From assembly GCA_949987705.1 (NCBI GenBank), contig OX465281.1, positions 242,379,143-242,443,142 of the forward strand: 64,000 bases of DNA, given 5' to 3'. The stretch's first letter is position 1. Every line of letters starts with the position of its first letter. Source of the DNA: Thereva unica. Its lineage: Eukaryota; Arthropoda; Insecta; Diptera; Therevidae. The position numbers and the translations under genes are program-made. Below the pieces are notes generated by a model that did not search any database, was not told the DNA's origin, and saw nothing but the letters and a program-made list of their open reading frames with translations. Shown one piece after another: positions 31,579 to 41,829 of this stretch.

Positions 31579-32335
31579 CTATATCTCTAAAACTTCTATA
31601 TTTCCAGTCTGTCTATTGTAGCCATAAAGTCGATGTTTGTTAAAAGCGCCCAGATAACCACCACAATTCGGACAGTAATGTTTCAATACCTTGCACTTGT
31701 CAATGCAGTAAGGAAGCCACACGAAGATGATGAAACTATTACAAAGATATATATTTGTTAATTGAAATTCTTCTTTACTACTCCAAAAAATATTACCAAA
31801 AAAGAAAAAGAATTAATGCTATAATATGAGTTTTACATCCAGCCTCAAATTTCACTTTAGATGTTATTTCTGTTGTACAAAATGGACAAATCATTTTAGT
31901 TGGTAGTGCACCAAATTTTGGTATTACAACCGGAGCTGAGGATTACAATGTAGTTTATAAGTTTGACATGCTCTATTATTAATAAATATTACCTTGTGCA
32001 GCATGTGCTAGCATTTGCTGGTGTTCCGTTCTCGAAATGGGGAATGATCGCGGATTACGACTTGGAATATGCCGAGTCATTGGAATTGATGGGCGAAATG
32101 GCGGTTGTGGAAGTATTGAAGCATGTTGGTTTAAAAACATTACCGGCTGTTCAGTTATGGGAATTTGATGAAACATGGGTATTTCCTGCGGTATCGGAGT
32201 TTGATGAACAACCGATGATTCTTGTGGTATTGTAGTTTCGTAAGAAGTTGAAATTGGTTCATATGTTGGAGCCGCTGTTGGTTCACAATATGATGATGGA
32301 TCAGTTGACATCACAGCACAGTTTTGATCTTCCAT
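31579..32335 (-). CDS. LITAF-5: LITAF-domain protein, PPxY lost, three exons
   Basis: Exons 32335-31993, 31935-31797 and 31735-31579 give 212 aa, the longest in the array. Donors are CAAG|GTAATA and TTTG|GTAATA, acceptors CCTCAG and TAATAG. The equivalent of PPPSY reads DPSSY (residues 12-16), so the canonical PPxY is lost, while AAPTYEP is kept. The N-terminus has IPQE, PIPQEIPMFHQIPI and similar repeats. The domain has MICPFC, THIIALILFLFCFIIFVWLPYC as a long hydrophobic segment, and HYCPNC. A 25-residue tail (HRLYGYNRQTGNIEVLEI) extends past the usual end. The membrane segment has fewer Cys than its paralogues and resembles a real transmembrane stretch. Start is the only upstream ATG in frame. 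Confidence 0.9.
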
Positions 32336-32550
32336 TTTACAAATGTAAATTTAAATTAACTTCTTCTCCTCTTTATGTCAAGTATTTCACTACCATCACT
32401 TTTATAACAAACAAACTCTTATCAGTGTTTTAAAATCATGCGATAACGTAGTGCACTTCAACTTAGCATAACTGAATACAAACTATACACATTTTTGAAA
32501 TTCAAAAACAGCATCAACTCGTTTTGTAGAATCTTTCAATAAACAAACGA

Positions 32551-32560
32551 CTATAAACTT
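32551..32560 (-). promoter_or_regulatory. possible TATA box of LITAF-5
   Basis: AAGTTTATAGTCG on the minus strand, about 220 bp upstream of the ATG, aligns loosely with CTTTTATAAATAGTTG of LITAF-1/2/3. Weak evidence. Confidence 0.35.
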
Positions 32561-32599
32561 TTCTTGCACCTATCATCTCTGGCGATGTTTACACACTCA

Positions 32600-33400
32600 A
32601 CTCTCTAAGAACTTTAAGCTCTTCCAGCATGCGCAGATCAGTTTCAGATGAATTTACTCGTATTTTTCAAACGCGGAGTGATTATCAGTTCGTGTAAGTT
32701 TTTGGTTACTATAAACATAGTTAGAGTCTGGTAATTTGGAAAAAGCTCTGAAGTGCGTTTACAGTAGACCTTTAACTATCATATGTTAATTTTTTTACCG
32801 GTTTTTTAATATATTATGGAAAGCGTTGCTCTCGAAGTAGAAAATGAAGAATTAGTTTGTCAAAGTTCAGAGGTTAGACCAGTTGATTAATATGAGAGAT
32901 TTTAGTGCTATTTTCGAGAAAAATGCGGAATTACTGAAACAAATAAAAATAAAGTCGAAAAATTCATAGTTTTTAAAAATATTTTTATTGAAAGTAATTC
33001 TCTGTTTGAAAGTTTGGAGTATACATAATTAGCCAATTACGTACGACAAGCTGAATCGTAAAAAATTCTGCACTAGGAATGGTGAGCTGTCCAACTTGAG
33101 TACATACTTCCAGTTGGTGGTGGTTGTGACTAGAAAACTACGCCAAGCAATTGAATGAAAATGACAATGCTCAACCACACACTTCTTTGATGGATCGTCA
33201 AAAATTGGGAGAGTTTAGTTGCGAAGTTTTGATGTATCCATCGTATAGCACGATTTGATTATCACTTGATCCAACCTCTGCAGAGCTTCTTCAATGGAAT
33301 TAACTGGGCTCAAAAGTTGCCTGTGTAAGCTACTTGACTGAGTCTTTCAACCAGAAACCACAGAAGCTCTTCAGCGATGGAATCATCATCTACCAGAAAA
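32600..33400. other. intergenic, nothing recognised
   Basis: No gene, paired repeat or mobile-element motif was found. The LITAF-5 upstream region lies at its left edge. Confidence 0.35.
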
Positions 33401-33404
33401 ATGG

Positions 33405-33775
33405 CGAAATATTGAGCCGGTTTAGCCGGTGCGCTCCAGCGCATGTGCCTCCCGAGCTTTGTGAGTAAAGGGAGAAGTGGAGTGGTATCTCACATCATAA
33501 CCACTTCTCCCTTCGTCTTCAAACAGCTGGTGTTTCCGAACTCATATAACATTTCCGAGTTTCAACGCAAGGTTCATCGGCAACTACTCATGCACCCTCC
33601 ACACCCCCAACCTATCATTTCTTCTATTCTATTTCTTTTAGATCAAGCTTACTACTATATATTACACCATATCTCGAACGACATGATGGATAAGAAGGGT
33701 GACTGCTAAGCTTCATCGTATCACAATAAAAAACACGTTCATGGGGCACATGCGCTGGAGCGCACCGTCTAAACC
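33405..33775. repeat. LINE 3' end inverted between 45-bp inverted repeats
   Basis: TTGAGCCGGTTTAGCCGGTG continuing into CGCTCCAGCGCATGTGCC (about 33412-33450) recurs inverted at about 33738-33780. Between them the plus strand encodes KQLVFPNSYNISEFQRKVHR, a jockey-like RT C-terminus opposite to the LINE that starts at 33780. This is most simply an inversion of the LINE's own 3' end, perhaps by recombination between the inverted repeats. Confidence 0.6.
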
Positions 33776-34088
33776 GGCTCATTGTCGTTAATACTTCGAC
33801 GGATTGAGGTTGAAGTAAGTTTGAGGTCGACCAGGAAGAAACACGGCATAGGTCAGCAGTAAGATCATCCACACATCTTTGATTTTGGTCATTGAGGACT
33901 GAAATATAAAGTTGCATATAATCAGCGTACATATGAATCTTAGAATATGTTACTACCGAAGGAAGATCGTTAATAAAGATGCTGAATAAGAGAGGACCCA
34001 GAATGGAACCTTGTGGTACCCCAGCGCGAAGTGGAGCTATCGAGGAACTACAGCCACCAAGTATAACTTTCTGGGAGCGGTTGGTTAA

Positions 34089-35411
34089 CCCTACGAGGTT
34101 CAGGGATTTTTTGGTGCTAACTAGTACAACTAGGTCTGCGCAGACCTATATGGGATTTGTATGGGAATACGTAGGCAGGTGTCATAAACGTATGTTTAAA
34201 TGTGTTTAATGCTAGGAAAAAGGCAAGATGAACAATAAACATATATTTTTATATATTCTAGGGAATAATTTAGTCAGAAAATAAGGTAAGAAAATATGGG
34301 CTAGACACGGACGGCATTCAAGGCACGGGTACCTGTCATGAGAATGCTGTTGACACACCGGTTTTTTGCAAAACATGCATTGGAATCTAGTTTTTCGCTG
34401 CTTTTTATTGATTTTATAGTATTAGTGGTAAATTTTAATGAGAAAATTGGCCTTATTTGGTGCTTATTTGGTACTTTTCGACAAAACTCAGGTGAAAAAG
34501 TACTAAAAAAGGACGAAATAGAGCAAATTTCACCATTAAAATTTCTAATAACTTCAACAGTAAAGGTCGTAGCATAATAGTTGTTAGACATTTTTCATAG
34601 GAAATTGTCTAAGCTTTCCAATTTTGTAAAAAAAAATATTGGTTAATTACGTATTTTTTGGAGAAAAAGGTGGTTGAAGTGAAAATTTTAGTGAAAAAAA
34701 AAAAAAAAAAACAAAATTTTGTTTTGATAACTCATAACTCTGGATGTTGGTAGGTTGATCCCTTGCCTTTTACAGTTTTAGATAGGTGCGAGTATTCTGC
34801 ATAAATTGCTGCCTTATTTATGCAAATATTTAATAGGGTTACAAAAACTTAGGGTAATATCTAAACCTCTATCAAAAAAGTTTCCAAACGTCCTAGCGGC
34901 TAAACCGTTATGATCCCCCCCCTTCCACCCACACGATTTTTTGTTCGTCTATCCAAAACCTATCCACAGCCAGGCCTTTCGACATTTTCGCTAATACACC
35001 CTGTATATCACAACTAAAAAATGAGCAATATTTACCTTTTGTTTTGGTAGGAAAAACCCAAATAAATTCACTTCCGATGTTTGCACTTCAAACAGTATTT
35101 ACACTTCAAAAGTTGCCTGCGCTCTATTCGATCTGTACGTTCTACACACTCGTTCTATACACATACAAGTCAAAAACGACTTCAATCACCTGCTAAACCA
35201 TTCGTACCATACATAGGTCTGCACAGACCTGCTTGTAATATGAATAAACCCTAACACAAACACATAAGCGGTCTGATTTTGTGCTCACTGTATTCGCCGT
35301 AGATGCTTCTAGGAAGTCATGGACGGACTCCTCGCTGATACGCAAAACAAAAAAGTTATGCGCACATTTATATGCAAAAGGTCTGCATAGACCTGGTTGA
35401 TCCTCCTAGGG
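34089..35411. mobile_element. piggyBac-like element, non-autonomous
   Basis: The ends are CCCTACGAGGTTCA and, inverted, CCCTAGGAGGATCA, directly flanked by TTAA (34085-34088 and 35412-35415). TTAA duplication with a CCCTA start defines piggyBac. Just inside each end is the 16-bp palindrome AGGTCTGC(G/A)(C/T)AGACCT. No transposase is recognisable; the two open frames near 34301-34591 are each other's antisense and match nothing I know. The element sits within a LINE RT. Confidence 0.9.
34132..34147. promoter_or_regulatory. 16-bp palindrome, left subterminal site of piggyBac-like element
   Basis: AGGTCTGCGCAGACCT is a perfect palindrome 44 bp from the left end. Near-identical copies are at 35215-35230 (AGGTCTGCACAGACCT) and 35379-35394 (AGGTCTGCATAGACCT). 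A symmetrical site repeated near both ends suggests a transposase- or host-factor-binding site. Confidence 0.55.
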
Positions 35412-35508
35412 TTAAAAAGTTTTGCAAGAGTTTGATAGCAGAAGGAGAACAATGGACAAGAGAGGAGAGTTTCTACAAAAGCAGAGAGTATTTGACGCTG
35501 TCAAAGGC

Positions 35509-38500
35509 CCCAGTAAACCCCGAATGCATACAAAATGAATTCACAATACATTTCAGAAATGAATGAAATTCATTACAGAAAGCATTTTGTAAGTAATACG
35601 GAATGCATTAAAACACATTAGGCATGTCCTAGGATGAAATGCATTGCTTGTAATGCATTAACAATATATTTCATATAGAAGTATGTATGTAATGCATAAA
35701 TAATAAATTACAAATACATTTTATAGATGTGGGACATGCATTACAAAAGGCATTTCATAAAACTAATAAAATGTATTGAATAGCATTAGGATTGTCCCAG
35801 GAAGAAATGCATTGATTCTAATCGACTAAAAATGCATTTAATAATAAAATAATATTTTTTTAAAACAAAATTTATTATAATTTTATGTTGAACTTTGTAT
35901 TTTAGATGCCCTGAATTTCTGGATACAATGTGTTCTACCATGTGACGTCCGTGTAATCGCCCTCATATCCCTCTCGAAAATAGAAAATGAATAATTTTCA
36001 GTATGTATGCTATCTGAAATGAGATACGATTTTATTAGCTTAATTACCGAAGACTCCAACAAAAATTAGTTTTCCAAAAATACACTTTGTAACGTTTTTA
36101 ACGCCTTTAACGAATTTTTTCCTTTTACTCCATCCCAATTGTACTGGTTTATTAAACTGTCAGCTATTTATGTGTAAAATTTTTTTAATGTTTTTCCCCA
36201 ATAATTTTGTGATGCAGCGTTTCCAGAAAAATAGTAATCACGAAAAAGATACGTCTATTACGAAAGGAACGAATTTATATGTATGTGTGTATTACAAATG
36301 AATCAAAGTAGTTTTGATCCTGAAGTTTTTCTGCAATTATATCCAGTTCGGCAGACGTAGTTATTGGAAAATTAACGCCAATGTCACGAGATGACGGGTC
36401 ACCGAACACATTTTCTGAAATTCTTTTTAGTAAAACGTATTGCTTTGCTGCAAGATCTTTAATGTTTGAAACTATAAGTAGATAAATTACGTTCAAGGGA
36501 TTAAATATTCTAGTTTTGAAGTAAGTAGTACCTTCAGTGTGTAATTTTCTATTTCTCTGTTTAATTTTTGTCCAATTCTTCTTGCAGGCAAGATACTGAA
36601 AGAAATCAGATAATAATATACTTTAATGGCGAAAAAATGAACTGTTACCCTTTTCAAATATAGCTCTGATGTACAGGACGTTTGCGTTACTTGCGCTTTA
36701 TGACCTTATCCGTGCCGTATAAAGTAGGGAACAATGTAACAAAGTATTTTATCATTTCATTTGCACCATCAGAGTTAGTGTGGTATGAATCTTTACAAGA
36801 AAGTATTCTTATGGCGCAATGAAGCAGCAGATAATGATAATAGTAGTCGGAATTTAATACATTTTTTAAGACCACAACACCAGTATACAAGAGGAATTGA
36901 CGAAACTCGGTTGCCTTCCAGTGTGGTAATTCTTCCATTGACCTAGGTTTTCGGACGAACTCGCATGGAATATAAGACCTAAGTGAGCATAGAAGTTCAG
37001 ACAATTTCGCTTTTTCGTCCTTGGAAAGACGTTGTGACGTACACTTGTTATTATACAACAAAATAAGCATTGACTCATCAGTTCTGACAATTCCTGTGTT
37101 AGTTGCATAAACTATTCTTCTATTAACTACTTCGGCTCTCTGACCACATTTCATGCACCCGTTAAGGCCTTGATGGTGCATAACTCCACACATAAATGCT
37201 CTAGCTGGCGCATCACAGATAAATACTCGAATATTTAACTAGTTTTTGTTATTTAATTTAGTTTTTGTTATTTATAATGATTGGGCCCCGATTTAATTCC
37301 ATAACTTCATCGATAAATTCTTTCAAAAATTCATCAATGTGAGTTGGCTTCGCGTATCCACAATACACACCAATTATAAAAGGTTTTATATTGCTATTTT
37401 TAGTAATAGATGCTAAAATAGGCCATATGCATAATTTTGAAGATGATGATTGTGGTAAACCGTCAATATTTAGATCTAAACTGATTTCCTCCCGAACAAA
37501 TTGATGAGAAAGGGCAGACTGGTATTTGTCAGACCAATATGGAGATAATCTCCAGGCAGAACTTTCCTAGTTTGAGGTCTTGTTCTAGGCGTTTTAAGTA
37601 ATGTTCTAGCGTCTCTTGGAACTTATATACCGTTTCGCTGCATAATTTGCAATAAGGTCGTTAGGGCATTATGTGAAATGCTATGTATATTGCTGGGACC
37701 ATTGGCATAATTCTGAGGTAATGCCATTATTTGTATCATTGTTGCTAAATTCAATATTTTCGCCCAAAAGGCTGAAATCGCTTGTCGAAAAGGTCTGGTT
37801 TGACAATGAATCTAGCAAACCTTCTTCTGGGTTTACCGAATCTATCGATTCAATTCTACTTCCTAAGGATGAAGGTTCTGTTTGAACTAATTTAATTAAT
37901 TTATTATTGTTAGGAATGCTTGTAGAATATTTTTCCCTTTCAATTTTTGCAAGCCTTCTAAAATGCCTTTTGCTTAAACCAGCCAATTTGGAATTTTTTT
38001 TCTGTCCATTATACTGGCAACCCCTTTTCCTTATTTTTACACAATTCTGATATTTATTAAATCATACGTAAAAACAGTATAAATCATAATTATATTTTAC
38101 TCACCCCGTTATGGTTGAAACACAATAATACAAAATTTTAATTATTCACACTGCATAAAACGCGCTCTGCACTTGCTAAAAAACTCACAAATGAACAAAA
38201 ATTCTACAAACGGCGGAAAATGCCTCGAAAAGGAAACGGTACTTCTGCCTAATTTGATATATTCAGTAAAGGGCCACCACTACTATCATTCGAAATTTCG
38301 AATGCATACAAATTGTTGTTGCTTTGGGGTGGCGTGGTGGAATGGAGTGCTCGTGTATTTGGTCCTTTATAATACGCTTTTGAATCCCCAAAATCCTAAC
38401 AGTTTAATACATTGCTTGTAATGTATTTGTAAGGTACTTGTAAGCAGTCGCTGATTGATAACTTTCAGATAGTTTACTTGTAATGTACGGCGAATGCATT

Positions 38501-38532
38501 TCTTTGTTCTATGCATTCATGTGGTTTGCTGG
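35509..38532 (-). mobile_element. 3.0-kb CMC (CACTA/EnSpm-like) transposon
   Basis: Termini are CCCAGTAAACCCCGAATGCA on the left and, inverted, CCAGCAAACCACATGAATGC on the right. The 3-bp duplication GGC (35506-35508 and 38533-38535) flanks it. Subterminal regions are filled with GAATGCAT / ATGCATT words on the left (35520-35830) and right (38400-38520). A degenerate transposase is encoded on the minus strand. Three-base duplications and this transposase type fit the CMC superfamily, but the ends are not CACTA, so the exact family is open. Confidence 0.7.
36275..37986 (-). pseudogene. CMC-type transposase, decayed
   Basis: The N-terminal frame starts at 37986 with MAGLSKRHFRRLAKIEREKY. A second region around 37680-37560 reads SNALTTLLQIMQRNGI, a stop, then VPRDARTLLKTPR. 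The frame 37193-36687 (168 codons) reads MHHQGLNGCMKCGQ, RKPRSMEELPHWKATEFRQF and LLYTGVVVLKNVL, then YYYHYLLLHCAIRILS. The combination of LPxDARTLLKTPR, a C-x-x-C zinc-like motif and HWKA(T/S)E(F/W)R-x-FLLY is one I know from large transposase-like proteins scattered in insect and cnidarian genomes and related to CACTA/EnSpm. Multiple stops and frameshifts make it inactive. The catalytic DDE residues could not be located with confidence. Confidence 0.65.
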
Positions 38533-39479
38533 GGCTTTAAAGAAGTTGAACAACAACAGGCAGCAAACGTGGTGAACGTCAAGACAGTTTCGGATATCAG
38601 TTAAGACTTTGAGGAGACTAGCTTTGTAGGTGTGATGCGAAAGCCATACTGCCACATATTTGTGACTTGTTTTTTTTTTAGAATGAATACCCAAACGGCG
38701 CAAATTATTGAATGCCGTTTTCAATGAGAGGGAAGGATCAAGCTTACGAGCTTAAAAATTCCTCCTTGCTCCCTAATACGCTTATAAGATTTTCTAGCAG
38801 TATCACTGTAGACTTTTTGTGCCCTGTCGAAAAGAAACTCTTTTTTAACAATCAGCGATTTCATTTCCGCAGTAAACCAAGGCTTTAAACTTGCAGATAA
38901 TGTTTCATTTCGCAAAGGCATCTCTCATCAAACACTTCAAAGAACATACTGTAAAATGCAACGATCAGTCTTAGTAAAAGCAGAACAAAGACATCTTTGT
39001 TCGAATCGTTCTCGGTCAATATTGGAGAAATCACGATAACTGAGAGTAACAGCGGAAAGAGCGTCACCACTAAAGCAATGACAAATGTAAAAAATATCGT
39101 GGGCTAAGTAACTGGTTGGAGAGATTTGGATTTGAAAGGTGGCCTAGTGTATATCATTTGTGAGAAACACGTCGATTGAGGGAGGGTACACTAGAATTGA
39201 AATAGGTTGGGAGAACATCGGTAACATATAAGCCAAGAAAGTCAGTAGTGTGCACAAAAGAATTTTGAAGGGTAGATTTCTTTAATAGATTGACATTGAG
39301 GTCATCACCTACCAGGATGTAACTATACGCACCGGATAGGTGTTCAAAAGTTTCGCTAAATTCTTCTTTATTGAAGGTGCCAGTCGGAGAATAAGCTCAG
39401 AAAAGAAGTTTATTAGAACCCCTTGAAATTTTATACTACTCCTGCCTCTGTTTTGGATCCATTCGTGTACAATATACAT

Positions 39480-39896
39480 AAGTCCACCCCGAGGTTTCTT
39501 AAGAAGAGGGCAGGATAACTTATCTTGTTGTTATCCTCTAAATGTCAAGCTTATGTATGGATATATGTCTCTTGACATCGCATCACTTAAACCTTAACGC
39601 AAATTACTAGATGTTGGGCCCACCGAAGTATACCTTGGTTAACTTTCTTTATGACACCTATGTCCCGATAAAGGACGAGAAGCCAGGGTAGACAATCCGA
39701 TTGATGGAATACATACGTTGGAGGGAGCTCCGTATATCCTTTCTTCGGTTATACTATATGATACTAGGAAGATTGAAGTTGAGAAAAACAAACACATTTT
39801 AATTATATAAAATATAATTTTTGAAATAGATTATTACAAAATTATACTAAATTTATTTAATATAAGATATTATTTGGTAAATGTTTTGATTTTAAA
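39480..39896. other. intergenic 3' flank of LITAF-6
   Basis: Nothing recognised. AT-rich sequence from about 39790 is the likely 3' UTR of LITAF-6. Confidence 0.35.
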
Positions 39897-41757
39897 TTAG
39901 TTTCGGGAATAGGTACCAACGAAAGCATTACAACTTGGGCAGTAATGATCAGTATTTCGGCAACAGTTAGTACAATAAGGCACACAAACACATGGCCAGC
40001 ACCTAAAAAAAATAATAAAATTGTAATTAGTAATGGAGTGACTATAAATAAATCTATTCAACTATTATGAAAATACATTTTAAATATTACAAAATTTTTG
40101 TGTTAATAATAATGTTAATGGTGAGTTCGATAGACTTATTAGAAAACATTAAGACGTAGTTAACTATGAGGGATGTACATATGTATATAAATGTGATGGT
40201 TCTATTGTACATAATATATTTTCACAATGTAAAATTTGAATAATTAATTAATCGTAATAAATGGAATTGAGTTTGACTCGACTTTCGCAGAAAACTGGGT
40301 TTGATGTTTAATGTATCACATCAAGGATTTTTATTTAATACTTGAGAAATAGGGGAGGCGCTTTCATAGATGCTAATGGTGCACTTGCACTGGGCGCAAT
40401 TGGACAGGGGCGTAGTTTCAGAAATTAAATATAAAAAGAATTGAAACTTTGAAAAAAAAAAAATATCCCATTACTTAAATTACATCTATTCAATCAGAAT
40501 TCATTTTTATTACCACGTTTTATTTTTCCAATTTATTATCACGATAAAATATTCTGCCTGTCCCCCAACTCATGTGAATCGTGGGCATTTACGTTGGATA
40601 TCTAATAAAATGAATATTTAGTGAATGTGCCTTTTTTTTACATTGACCTTCAAGGTCCAGTCTCCTATACCAGTAGAGAACCACGATCATACACTCTGGT
40701 AGTGCGGGAGAGCGATATTAGAACGGTCTTAAATTAGATAATGAAGGGTGACAGCTCATCTACCTGGGAGAACTACTAGGCCGGAAAAAAAGAAATAAAA
40801 AAAATTGTTGTTGAGGAAGAAGAGTATCGTGGTCGGTCAAATTCTGCCGAATACAGAATATATCGGGAAGTCTCAAAGCTCATGAAACAATGAGAAGGAT
40901 GGCAGAAAAGCTGGAGGAATCTAGTAAGATCATGATGGAAGCTCACTCGCTAGAAACTTCTTCTCAGGCAGGCATTGCGATTGTTCGAAATCAAACGAAA
41001 TCGACGTTGAACCAAGGTTGGGTTGATAGTATCGTGACAGAAGAGGGATTGAAACCTGCTATAGAAACATTTTTCCCAATAAAGAAATCGCGGCTTGTAG
41101 AAATGTTCTCCGCTTTCTTCAATGAAACAAGAAGGTCATCGCACTTAAACGCTTTCATATGGGAAAATGGTGCACTTACACCGGGCGCAATTGAACTGGG
41201 GCGGAATTTTTCCATTGTTCTTCATTGCGATCAAAAAATGAGGAGCATACTGACATTCTGCACCGGGCGCATAAGACTCAAGCGCCGACCCTGGGTCCAG
41301 TAATTGGTCTAAAATACTGTTTGATCTAGAGCTTCTATATAATGTAGTTATGTATATTGGATGCAATTTCACAACACAATACACGAATAATAACTAGACG
41401 GGTTAGAAGAAGAGATGAATCACTATTTCTCTAGTCGAGAATAATTGAACTTATGATCTTTAGAATTACGCCTAGAACGGTTTACAAATAGGTTACCAAC
41501 ACCAACAGATTAGTAATTTATAGATTTGAAAATTGTAATTAAATTTTAATTTGAACAAAATACTTACAAGAAAACACACAACAGAATCGCTACTACATGT
41601 GTCATTCGTGTGCTAACGTGTTCTATCCTTGTAACTACTTGACGATGGCATGATGGGCATTGCACTGAAGTTGGATCTGGTCCCACAACTGAAATTTTTA
41701 AAGAAATTTATTAACTAAATTAATTTACAATCAAATATCAATTTTGTAATTACCCAT
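39897..41757 (-). CDS. LITAF-6: short LITAF-domain protein
   Basis: Coding exons are 41757-41754 (only ATGG), 41688-41568 and 40002-39897, giving 76 aa beginning MVVGPDP. The donor after ATGG is GTAATT, the second is CTT|GTAAGT; acceptors are TTTCAG and TTTTTTAG. There is no Pro-rich N-terminus and no PPxY. The domain starts within ten residues: CPSC, RMTHVVAILLCVFLCWPCVC, then NCCRNTDHYCPSC and the end VGTYSRN. Both zinc knuckles are complete. The 5' UTR part of the ATG exon is bounded by a good acceptor at 41803-41801, implying a non-coding first exon upstream, which I place near 46407-46605. Intron 2 (1.57 kb) contains a hAT element. The closest relative is LITAF-7. Confidence 0.85.
40350..41293. 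mobile_element. hAT-like element in LITAF-6 intron 2
   Basis: It shares about 70 bp of left end with 30115-31075 (GAGGCGCTTTCATAGATGC, GTGCACTTGCACTGGGCGCA) and the right end CACCGGGCGCATAAGACTCA leading to GCGCCGACCCTG. The interior differs, and includes a 137-codon frame (40890-41303) with no known domain that runs into the terminal repeat, plus a second internal GGTGCACTTACACCGGGCGC. No matching 8-bp flanks were found, so the copy is old or rearranged. Confidence 0.75.
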
Positions 41758-41829
41758 TTTTGCTTATATAGTTTCTGGTTTGTTAGCTCTGGAAATAAGT
41801 CTGAAAATGAGACACAATTATTAATATGT

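Larger units (their letters stand above)
33780..39480 (-). pseudogene. jockey-like LINE split by two DNA transposons
   Basis: Minus-strand blocks in order: endonuclease GDDLNVNLLKKS (about 39320), PSIDVFLTND and SPTSYLAHDIFYI (39190-39100); linker PWFTAEMKSLIVKKEFLFDR (38880-38820); RT LLLFNFFKA (38560-38536), interrupted by the CMC-like element 35509-38532; then FDSVKYSLLL (35505-35470); interrupted by the piggyBac-like element 34089-35411; then NRSQKVILGG, AGVPQGSILGPLLFSIFIND (34030-33975) and HMYADYMQLY (33935), where YADD is changed to YADY. Removing each insertion with one target copy rejoins FFKA-FDSV and LAKLFN-RSQ in frame. The palm mutation and internal stops show it is inactive. 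Confidence 0.85.

Noticed and set aside
31963..32235. 90-codon plus-strand gene
   Set aside because: It is the antisense of LITAF-5 exon 1, which has matching splice sites and domain context.
34301..34591. paired open frames inside the piggyBac-like element as transposase
   Set aside because: Both are short, antisense to one another, and lack the DDD motif and Cys-rich domain of piggyBac transposases.
40890..41303. 137-codon gene
   Set aside because: It lies inside a hAT-like element, reads through its terminal repeat and shows no known domain.
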